10,582 nucleotides of DNA, taken from positions 1-10,582 of the forward strand of contig JBFGCA010000139.1 of the NCBI GenBank assembly GCA_041567315.1, given 5' to 3'. Positions within the stretch are counted from its first letter, which is position 1. Each line of letters begins with the position of its first letter. Positions 5,183-10,582 of this stretch are shown here, one piece after another. Under the pieces are notes generated by a model. That model made no database searches. It had not been told where the DNA came from and saw nothing but the letters and a program-made list of their open reading frames with translations. The stretch comes from JBFGCA01 sp041567315. Its GTDB lineage: Bacteria > Acidobacteriota > Thermoanaerobaculia > Multivoradales > JAHEKO01. The position numbers were made by a program, and so were the translations under genes.

Positions 5183-7927
5183 TCAGGGCAGCGAAACGGC
5201 CAGGCCCAGGGTGCCCTGGTAGTTGTGGGTCGTTCCGCGCCCGTAGGCGTCGTCGGCGATGTAGTCGCGCAGGTCGAGGCGCAGGGCGTAGGCGCCGCTC
5301 AGGCGGGCCTTGAGCCCGACCCCGAGGTTGAGCGCGAGGGCGTCGTCGTCGAAGGTGAAGCTGCGGAAGAAGAGGCCTCCCACGCCCGCGGTGACGAACG
5401 CCCGCAGGGTGGCCGCCGGCGGCGTCAGGTGATAGACGCCGTTTACCGAGGCCTGGAGGATGGCGCCGTCGTCGCGCCGCACGTCCTCGGTCAGGGTGAC
5501 CCCCAGCTCACCCTCGACGTCCCAGCGCGGCGAGCGGCACGCGGCCACCCGGGCGCCGCCCACGATGCCGTCGTCGATCGGCAGCTTGCGGTCCAGATCG
5601 AAGAGACCCAGGAAGGGGGTCACTTCGACTCCGCACCTGGCGAAGCCCGGACCCCACCTGCCGGGATCTTGCACCGTATCGTCGACGGTGGCCGAGAACT
5701 CGGTCCAGCGCTCGAACGGCGTCAGCGGCTCGGTGGGCGGCTGCTCGTCGGGGTGATAGTCCTCGACGTAGTGCGGCTGCAGCGCCTCGGTCTTCAGCCG
5801 GAAGAGATAGGCGCCGCGCTCGCGGGTATCGCTGAAACGGCCGCAAAAGGCGCCGTCTCCGGCCACGTCGTCACCGCTCTGGCCGTTGGACCGGCCGTCG
5901 TCCAGTAGCACGATCGAATGGCGCCGGCCGGACGGCGTCTGCACGTCGCCGTAGATGGCGATGCCGGTGATGTGGCTGTTCTGCAGCGGCCAGGCGCAGA
6001 CCTCGAAGGTCTCGCCGGGCTGGATCACCTTGTAGCGCGCCGCCGCGGGGACGGTGATCAGCGGATTCTCGACGAAGGTCTGGACCCGGTAGGTGGGGTC
6101 GACCCGCTGCGGCTGCTTGAAGGAGCCGATCAGGAAGCGCAGCCACCCGAAGCCCTCCCGCGAGAATCGCCTCTCGGTGACGGCGATCTCCGCCGCGTCC
6201 TGATTGGCAGCCGGCGGCTCGAGCCACACGTGCCAGGTGCCGGGCTGGGGGGCGAAGACGCGGTGGTACGCACCCAGCGGCATCGAGCGGCCGGTGACGC
6301 GCCCGCCGCCGGGATCCTCGATGATCATCGCCGCCTGCAGGTCGGCGCTCTTCCAGTGAGCGGTGAAGGTGGCGACCGTGGCGCCCGCCTCGACGTCGAC
6401 CGAGTGGCGGCGATTGGTGGTGCCGAAGGCGCCGGTCTCCGAGGTCGTCGGGTGTCGTCCGACCAGGGACTCGTAGAGGCCGGCGAAGATCGGCGGCAGC
6501 TGACTGGCGTCCTCGGAATCGACGTAGGTGCCGCCGGCCCCGGCTCCCGCCGCGATCTCGGCGCACTGCGAGGCGGTGCCGAGGTCGTCGCCGGTGCAGG
6601 TCACGAAGACCGGGACGTTGGCGGCCTGGAGCGTGGCGAGCTTGGCCGCCAGGTCGGCCGCCGCGGTCCCCAGCGGCCGGTTGTTGCGGCCGTCGGTCAT
6701 CAGGATGATGCCGGTCTCGCCGGTCACCCCGCCGGCGGCGAGGATCATGTCGTAGGCGTGCTGGAGGCCGTCACCGATGTTGGTCGCTCCGCCGGCGCTC
6801 AGGTTGTTGATCGCCGTGTCGTAGGCCGAGCGATCCGCTCCCAGGGCGGCGACGGCCACCTCGTCGGTGGCGGTCGAGGAGAACGAGACGATGCCGAGCT
6901 CGACCCCGTCCTCGGCCAGGCTGACCACGTCGAGGGCCGCGGTCTGCAGCCGATCGAGGCGCGACGGGCTCTCCGAGGACATGCTGCCCGAGCGGTCCAG
7001 GACCAGCACCAGACGGGCGGTCGAGTCCGGCTCGATGAAGACCAGGCCCTGATGCACCAGCCCGTTGCTCCCCGGATCGGGGGCGCCGGCCGGCACCAGC
7101 ATGGTCTCCGGCCACGACCAGCCGACCTGGGTCCAGCAGGAGCGGTTGCTCCGACACTGGGACTGCTCGGTGACGTTGGTGGCGTCGTGGTTGCCGGCGG
7201 CCAGGTTGTCGCCGACCGCCTGGCCCCAGCACAGCTCGGTGCCGACCCGCCCGCAGCACTCCATCAGGCAGGCCTCCTCGGCGGCGCTGTTGGGTCCCTG
7301 GCCGAGGTCGGGACAGTTGAAGCCCGAAGTGCCGGAGGCACAGGTCGGGTTGGTCTCGTACTCGTCCCGGGCGTCGAAGGCGAAGTGCACGAACTCGTGC
7401 GCCACGCAGCCGTTGGCGGTGGCGCTGCTCAGCCGGGTCATCGGCGTGGTGATGTTGCCGCCGGTGTAGGTGCCCCAGGTGCCGGTGTTGGCGCCGCAGT
7501 TGGTGCCGGTGTTGGTCACCCAGTAGTGGCCCCGGGAACCGCTCGAGTTGTTGAACAGCATCACCTGACCGAACTGCGCCTGGCCGTCGGTGGCGTCGAA
7601 CAGCAGCTCCGAGCCGGCGGTCAGGGCGTTGCGGATCGTGGTGAGCTGCGCCGGGGTGGCGTTGAAGCGCACCGAGACGCTGATGTTGTACAGGTTGCGG
7701 TCCTGGCAGGCCCCGCCGGGGCAGTCGGCGGCCTGGTTGCACAGGTCGCCGGCGTTGGCGCCGCCGACGCACTGCCGGCGGCTGACCGGGGCCGGCCGGC
7801 CCTCGATCTCGCCGAAGGCGGTCTGGGCGGCGGCCCCGGGTGGTTGTCCCAGCCCAATGCCGAGGGTGGCCAACGCGCCCAGCGCAACCGCGAGGCCGGT
7901 GAATCGGGTTCTCGAGAGTGTCGCCAT
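5183..7927 (-). CDS. CLCA-like metalloprotease/VWA protein with C-terminal outer-membrane beta-barrel
   Basis: A 914-residue exported protein. The signal peptide ends near GAAAQ (about 34/35). A Cys-rich stretch CVGGANAGDLC...DCPGGAC spans 53-74. The protease-like site is HEFVHFAFDARDEY (177-190), matching the HExxHxxxGxxDE pattern of CLCA proteins except Asp for Gly at 185. A Cys-dense segment (196-264) follows, as in CLCA. The VWA domain (about 305-490) has a complete MIDAS: DRSGSM (311-316), T382 and D412 in MTDGRNN. Beta-sandwich regions (about 500-600 and 610-715) include LLDDGRSNGQSGDD and DGAFCGRFSD, the style of the CLCA C-terminal domain. A Pro-rich linker precedes a barrel-like tail (about 763-914, eight amphipathic strands, RDY...HN, ending LAVSLP). 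The ATG at 7927 has AGGAGG 6 bases upstream. Likely an outer-membrane zinc protease or adhesin; the substrate is unknown. Confidence 0.82.
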   Translation of the reverse strand: MATLSRTRFTGLAVALGALATLGIGLGQPPGAAAQTAFGEIEGRPAPVSRRQCVGGANAGDLCNQAADCPGGACQDRNLYNISVSVRFNATPAQLTTIRNALTAGSELLFDATDGQAQFGQVMLFNNSSGSRGHYWVTNTGTNCGANTGTWGTYTGGNITTPMTRLSSATANGCVAHEFVHFAFDARDEYETNPTCASGTSGFNCPDLGQGPNSAAEEACLMECCGRVGTELCWGQAVGDNLAAGNHDATNVTEQSQCRSNRSCWTQVGWSWPETMLVPAGAPDPGSNGLVHQGLVFIEPDSTARLVLVLDRSGSMSSESPSRLDRLQTAALDVVSLAEDGVELGIVSFSSTATDEVAVAALGADRSAYDTAINNLSAGGATNIGDGLQHAYDMILAAGGVTGETGIILMTDGRNNRPLGTAAADLAAKLATLQAANVPVFVTCTGDDLGTASQCAEIAAGAGAGGTYVDSEDASQLPPIFAGLYESLVGRHPTTSETGAFGTTNRRHSVDVEAGATVATFTAHWKSADLQAAMIIEDPGGGRVTGRSMPLGAYHRVFAPQPGTWHVWLEPPAANQDAAEIAVTERRFSREGFGWLRFLIGSFKQPQRVDPTYRVQTFVENPLITVPAAARYKVIQPGETFEVCAWPLQNSHITGIAIYGDVQTPSGRRHSIVLLDDGRSNGQSGDDVAGDGAFCGRFSDTRERGAYLFRLKTEALQPHYVEDYHPDEQPPTEPLTPFERWTEFSATVDDTVQDPGRWGPGFARCGVEVTPFLGLFDLDRKLPIDDGIVGGARVAACRSPRWDVEGELGVTLTEDVRRDDGAILQASVNGVYHLTPPAATLRAFVTAGVGGLFFRSFTFDDDALALNLGVGLKARLSGAYALRLDLRDYIADDAYGRGTTHNYQGTLGLAVSLP

Positions 7928-7933
7928 CTGAAG

Positions 7934-7939
7934 CCTCCT
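7934..7939 (-). promoter_or_regulatory. Shine-Dalgarno of the CLCA-like gene
   Basis: On the minus strand this reads AGGAGG, 6 bases before the ATG at 7927. It settles the start: the open frame continues upstream to 8191, but those extra 88 residues carry no ribosome site or recognisable domain and would bury the signal peptide. Confidence 0.85.
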
Positions 7940-8120
7940 CGTTGTGCGGCGCTCGGCGATCCGAGTGCCTCCTTCGTTCGTGGGCCCGTTCAGATCTGGC
8001 GATTCGTCCTGCCGGTCGGCCTGCACCTCCTGGGCGACCCGTTCCCTCGGTCCATTCGATTTAGGCGACGGGCCGGGGCGGAGGTTACACGGCGGTGCCT
8101 GGAGCCCACCCGCCGGGATG

Positions 8121-8149
8121 TTCTCCGGGCGCTGGCTGCGGGATAGGCT
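8121..8149 (+). promoter_or_regulatory. Candidate sigma70-type promoter for the SBP-like gene
   Basis: TTCTCC (8121-8126), 17 bases, then TAGGCT (8144-8149) within GGGATAGGCTTGAG. Each hexamer matches the consensus at only three of six positions. Spacing and location (about 50 bases before the start codon) are right, but this is a weak motif call. Confidence 0.3.
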
Positions 8150-8192
8150 TGAGCAACGGCCGCGGGCGCGCGCCGCGGGCAGGAGGGTCACC

Positions 8193-8198
8193 AGGAGG
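8193..8198 (+). promoter_or_regulatory. Shine-Dalgarno of the SBP-like gene
   Basis: AGGAGG lies 4 bases before the ATG at 8203, and a second GGAGG lies at 8182-8186. This fixes the start at 8203 rather than at the in-frame upstream GTG at 8095, whose 36 extra residues are Gly/Pro-rich and featureless. Confidence 0.8.
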
Positions 8199-8202
8199 TC
8201 CG

Positions 8203-9240
8203 ATGCCTGAGGGTGAATCGCAGAGCAGGGGTCGCTGGACCCCCGGGGTCGTCGCCGGGGTCGTTTTGCTCGCCGCCGGGGTGACGGTCTGGCTGGGGCC
8301 GCGCCTCGGGTGGTTCGAGCCGGCGAAGCCGGCGCGGGTGGTCGTCCTCTACTGTTTCAGCGCGCTGGACGACGTGATGCAGGACCGGCTGCTGCCGGCC
8401 TTCCGCGAGCAGTGGGAGCGCGAGCGCGGCGAGACCGTCGAGTTCGTGGCCACCTTCGCGGGCTCGGCGGAGATCACCGACCGCATCCTGGCCAGGTACC
8501 CGGCGGAGGTCGCCGTCGTCTCCTCGGAGCTCGACGCCCACCGGCTGCCGGCGCCCTGGCGATCCTGGCGGGAGCTGCCGCACGGCGGCGTCCTGGCGCG
8601 GACGCCGCTGGTCGTGGTGGTGCGAAAGGACAACCCCCGGGCGATCCGGGGATTCGCGGACCTGGCCGGCGAGGGGGTCGCGGTTCTCCACGGCGACCCC
8701 GCGACCTCGGGTGCGGCGGAGCTGGCGATCCTGGCCGAGTACGTCTCGGTCCTCAGACGAGGCGGCGACCGCGAGCAGGCCTTCGAGCAGCTGCTCGGCA
8801 TCTGGAGGAACGTCACCCGGCGGCCGTCCACCGCCCGCGAGGCCCGTCTCCGCTTCGAGGGCGGGGAGGGCGACGCGCTGATCACCTACGAGGCGGACAC
8901 CCTCGGCAGCCCGTCGCGAGCCCGGATCGACGGCGAGATCGTCTACCCGGCCAGCACCATCGTGGCCGAGCCCGCGGTGGTCAAGATCGAGAAGAACATC
9001 GAGGAGCGACAGCGCCGGCTCATCGACGCTTTCGTCCGGTATCTGTGGACCCCGGAGGCCCAGCGGGCGCTCGTCGACTACGGGTTCCACAGCGTGCTGG
9101 AGGAGCTCGACGCACCCGGCGCAGCGCTCGCAACGCTCGCAGACCCGTTCACTCTCGGCGACGCCGGCGGGCTGGCTGCCCGCAAGGAGATCCTCGAAAG
9201 AGTCTGGCGGGATCGGGTCGTCCCGCAGTTGCCGCGCTGA
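8203..9240 (+). CDS. Membrane-anchored sulfate-binding-protein-like (PBP2 fold) protein
   Basis: A 345-residue protein resembling sulfate/thiosulfate ABC transporter substrate-binding proteins (Sbp/CysP). An N-terminal hydrophobic segment (about 14-32) follows a basic RGR stretch and has no clear cleavage site, so it may stay anchored with the domain outside the membrane. The first lobe shows TFAGSAEITDRIL (84-96) and AEVAVVSSELDAHRL (101-115), matching the anion-loop and 'ADV' regions. VVVVRKDNP (137-145) and GDPATSGAAE (164-173) match the family's P-x-TSG loop. GEGDALITYEAD (221-232) and the tail YPASTIVAEPAVVKIEKN...YLWTPEAQ also match. Family length is about 330-345 residues, so it is complete. 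No permease or ATPase gene lies on either side here, so it is an orphan as seen. Sulfate is the natural guess; another oxyanion or a sensing role is possible. Confidence 0.82.
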   Translation: MPEGESQSRGRWTPGVVAGVVLLAAGVTVWLGPRLGWFEPAKPARVVVLYCFSALDDVMQDRLLPAFREQWERERGETVEFVATFAGSAEITDRILARYPAEVAVVSSELDAHRLPAPWRSWRELPHGGVLARTPLVVVVRKDNPRAIRGFADLAGEGVAVLHGDPATSGAAELAILAEYVSVLRRGGDREQAFEQLLGIWRNVTRRPSTAREARLRFEGGEGDALITYEADTLGSPSRARIDGEIVYPASTIVAEPAVVKIEKNIEERQRRLIDAFVRYLWTPEAQRALVDYGFHSVLEELDAPGAALATLADPFTLGDAGGLAARKEILERVWRDRVVPQLPR

Positions 9241-9307
9241 TCTGGCGGCGATGGCCGTAGCCCTCGATTCAGCTCTGGCGGCGCCTCCGAGGCGGAGCGG
9301 GTGCTGC

Positions 9308-9336
9308 TTGAGGCGGGCGAGGCTGTGCGATACCGT
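9308..9336 (+). promoter_or_regulatory. Candidate promoter for the small membrane-protein genes
   Basis: TTGAGG (9308-9313), exactly 17 bases, then TACCGT (9331-9336) within GCGATACCGTACGG. It lies in the 158-base gap after the SBP-like gene and about 60 bases before the next start codon. The -35 matches at four of six positions, the -10 at three. If real, the small genes are expressed apart from the SBP-like gene. Confidence 0.38.
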
Positions 9337-9398
9337 ACGGCGGCCCTGATCGCCCGGCGATCGAAGCACCAACACCGAGACGGGAGGAGAGACGGTCG

Positions 9399-9572
9399 AT
9401 GTTCGACAAAGTGGACGCGCCTTTTCTGTTTGCCGCGTTTGCCAGTTTTCTGGTCAGCGTGGCGCTGTGGTTCCTGGTCAATCACGACTATGGCCTGTTC
9501 GTGGGGCTCTGGGTGCCGTCGATCCTGATCTTCTGGGTGGGCGTGCGCGTCCGGCTGGGCGGAGGCCGGTAA
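9399..9572 (+). CDS. Small two-helix membrane protein, 57 residues
   Basis: A short gene encoding a 57-residue protein that begins MFDKVDAPFLFAAF. Two hydrophobic helices are visible, about residues 8-27 and 31-49, separated by the short turn NHDYG. The tail VRVRLGGGR is basic and suggests that the C-terminus faces the cytoplasm. GGAGG at 9383-9387 lies 11 bases upstream. The next gene starts 2 bases after the TAA, so the pair is almost certainly co-transcribed. I do not recognise a named family; the stretch GLFVGLWVPSIL looks like a conserved small membrane protein, but that is recall, not a search. Coding is supported by the clean hydrophobic pattern, the ribosome site and the tight coupling. 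Confidence 0.72.
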   Translation: MFDKVDAPFLFAAFASFLVSVALWFLVNHDYGLFVGLWVPSILIFWVGVRVRLGGGR

Positions 9573-9574
9573 CG

Positions 9575-9727
9575 GTGACCACAGCCGCACAGCTCTTCGC
9601 CATCTTCGCGTTCGGGCTCGTCATGACCGGGGTCGTCTTCCTGGGCGTCATCAGGGCGCGCGAGATCGCCGACCGGTCGGCCAAGGTCGAGGCGGCGGCC
9701 AAGCGCAACCTGTCGTCCGGCGAGTAG
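9575..9727 (+). CDS. Small single-helix membrane protein, 50 residues
   Basis: A 50-residue protein starting at GTG, two bases after the stop of the preceding small gene. A transmembrane helix occupies about residues 5-25 (LFAIFAFGLVMTGVVFLGVI). A charged amphipathic tail rich in Ala, Lys, Arg and Glu follows (26-50), probably a cytoplasmic helix. Its Shine-Dalgarno GGAGG (9561-9565) lies inside the last codons of the upstream gene, 9 bases before the GTG, so translation is likely coupled. The frame is open further upstream to 9467, but that part overlaps the 57-residue gene and is Arg/Pro-rich, so it is rejected. Function unknown. The pair resembles small accessory subunits of a membrane complex, but no partner is visible. 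Confidence 0.65.
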   Translation: MTTAAQLFAIFAFGLVMTGVVFLGVIRAREIADRSAKVEAAAKRNLSSGE

Positions 9728-9735
9728 GGCGCGAG

Positions 9736-9759
9736 AGGCCTCGGGTTCCCGAGAGGCCT
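9736..9759 (+). terminator. Hairpin after the small membrane-protein genes
   Basis: AGGC-CTCGG pairs with CCGAG-GCCT around a GTTC loop, with a two-base bulge (AG) on the 3' side. It begins 8 bases after the stop of the 50-residue gene. The following bases GGGCTTTGCC hold only three T, so intrinsic termination would be weak. The same bases contain a 10-base direct repeat CGAGAGGCCT (9732-9741 region and 9750-9759), so the structure may partly be a by-product of that repeat. Confidence 0.4.
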
Positions 9760-9862
9760 GGGCTTTGCCGGACGCCGTCGAGGTGAACGCAGAACAGGTC
9801 ACCGTTGCCAGGTGGATCGGTGAGATGAGCGCCTCGAGCCGCGAGCATCGGGGCCGAAGCTG

Positions 9863-10582
9863 ATGCCCGAGGGCCCCGAGATCCGGCGGGCGGCTGATCG
9901 GGTGGCCGCCGCGCTCGAGGGTGAGATCGCGGAGGAGGTGTTCTTCGCCTTCGAGCGGCTGAAGCGCTTCGAGCGGCGGCTCACCGGCCGGCGGGTGGCG
10001 GAGGTGACCACCCGCGGCAAGGGGATGCTGACCCGCTTCGCGGGCGGGCTGAGCGTCTACACCCACAACCAGCTCTACGGCCGCTGGTACGTGGTGCGCG
10101 ACGGCCGGCTGCCCCGGACGCGGCGGCAGCTCCGCTTCGCGGTCCGGGCCGCCGGTTGCCGGGCGCTGCTCTACTCGGCCTCGGAGATCGAAGTCCTGGA
10201 TCGCGGGGCCGAGCGCCGCCACCCCTACCTCAGCCGGCTCGGGCCCGACGTGCTGTCGGAGGCGCCCGCCGCCGAGGAGTTGGTGGCCCGCCTGGAAGAG
10301 CCCCGGTTCCGCGGCCGCCAGCTCGGGGCACTGCTGCTCGATCAGGGCTTCGTGGCCGGGCTCGGCAACTACCTGCGGGCCGAGATCCTCTTCGAGGCCC
10401 GGCTCCATCCGCGCCGCCGGGCGGCCGACTGCACGAAGGCCGAGCGTCGGCGGCTCGCCGGGCGGGTGATTGCGATCGTGCGCCGCGCCTACCGTACCCG
10501 CGGCGTCACCCTGGGGCCGTCGCGGGTCGCCGAGCTCAAGGCCGCGGGGGCGCCGCGCCCGGCCTACCGCTTCTGGGTCTAC
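9863..10582 (+). CDS. nei: Endonuclease VIII (Nei), 3' end cut by window edge
   Basis: The first 240 residues of a DNA glycosylase/AP lyase of the Fpg/Nei family, which removes oxidised pyrimidines in base excision repair. It begins MPEGPEIRRAADRV, with the catalytic Pro2 and Glu3 that require this exact start, and K53 sits in TTRGKGMLTRF as in E. coli Nei. YTHNQLYGRWYVV, LLYSASEIEVL, HPYLSRLGPDVL, RFRGRQLGALLLDQGFVAGLGNYLRAEILF and the closing YRFWVY all follow the E. coli Nei order, which favours Nei over MutM. About 25-30 residues, including the C-terminal zinc finger, lie outside the window. The Shine-Dalgarno is poor (GGGG/GAAG). The start overlaps by one base the stop of a possible 26-codon open frame. 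The gene is probably transcribed from the 9728-9862 gap or by read-through from the small genes. Confidence 0.95.
   Translation, partial: MPEGPEIRRAADRVAAALEGEIAEEVFFAFERLKRFERRLTGRRVAEVTTRGKGMLTRFAGGLSVYTHNQLYGRWYVVRDGRLPRTRRQLRFAVRAAGCRALLYSASEIEVLDRGAERRHPYLSRLGPDVLSEAPAAEELVARLEEPRFRGRQLGALLLDQGFVAGLGNYLRAEILFEARLHPRRRAADCTKAERRRLAGRVIAIVRRAYRTRGVTLGPSRVAELKAAGAPRPAYRFWVY

Larger units (their letters stand above)
7928..8202. promoter_or_regulatory. Divergent intergenic region between CLCA-like gene and SBP-like gene
   Basis: This 275-base gap separates two divergent starts and should contain both promoters. No gene with a credible ribosome site was found in it. The minus strand shows a lone AT-richer spot (CCTAAATCGAATGG around 8054-8067), but no matching -35 element is visible. 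A plus-strand candidate promoter is listed separately. Both edges carry near-consensus AGGAGG sites, so both genes look well translated. Confidence 0.5.

Noticed and set aside
5918..8146. A 742-codon plus-strand open frame opposite the CLCA-like gene.
   Set aside because: Low-complexity Gly/Val/Ala/Arg translation, no signal or domain; the minus strand encodes clear VWA and protease motifs.
9241..9283. A 10-base direct repeat TCTGGCGGCG, two copies 33 bases apart, after the SBP-like gene.
   Set aside because: Such short GC-rich repeats are expected by chance here, and there is no regulator gene or operator symmetry to support it.
9863..10582. Identification of the right-edge gene as mutM/fpg.
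   Set aside because: The internal order HNQLYG, LLYSASEIE and LLLDQGFVAGLGNYLR follows Nei closely; MutM would differ at these stretches.

Overview
The window is a very GC-rich stretch of bacterial chromosome. The source is probably Gram-negative, because there are two lipobox signal peptides and a C-terminal outer-membrane beta-barrel. The protein styles (a threonine-type sulfatase-like lipoprotein, a Cys/Gly-rich CVGG...DCPGG motif, a barrel ending in an RDY...HN signature) remind me of Acidobacteriota or the former delta-proteobacteria such as myxobacteria. That placement is inference. No mobile element, tRNA, rRNA or CRISPR array was seen.

Left part (1-5068): a small VOC/glyoxalase-fold gene on the minus strand (91-471) diverges from a plus-strand run of three genes. 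These are a SAM-dependent methyltransferase (565-1341), a sulfatase-like lipoprotein with Thr in place of the formylglycine Cys (1357-2781), and a lipoprotein-type M1 metallopeptidase with an extra C-terminal domain (2852-5068). Gaps of 15 and 70 bases allow one transcript. The last two products are probably anchored in the envelope.

Middle (5069-7927): strong hairpins lie between convergent genes. The minus-strand gene 5183-7927 is the most interesting object. It encodes a 914-residue secreted protein with a signal peptide, a Cys-rich HExxH...DEY metalloprotease-like region, a von Willebrand A domain with an intact MIDAS, beta-sandwich domains, and a C-terminal segment that reads as an eight-stranded outer-membrane barrel. 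Apart from the barrel, this is the architecture of the animal CLCA (alleged calcium-activated chloride channel) self-cleaving metalloproteases.

Right part (7928-10582): a divergent intergenic region leads to a membrane-anchored protein of the sulfate-binding (Sbp/CysP) periplasmic-binding fold with no ABC transporter genes in view (8203-9240). Next come two tiny, closely coupled membrane-protein genes (9399-9572 and 9575-9727), then the start of nei, endonuclease VIII (9863 to the window edge), which lacks only its C-terminal zinc finger region. All gaps between genes are under 300 bases.
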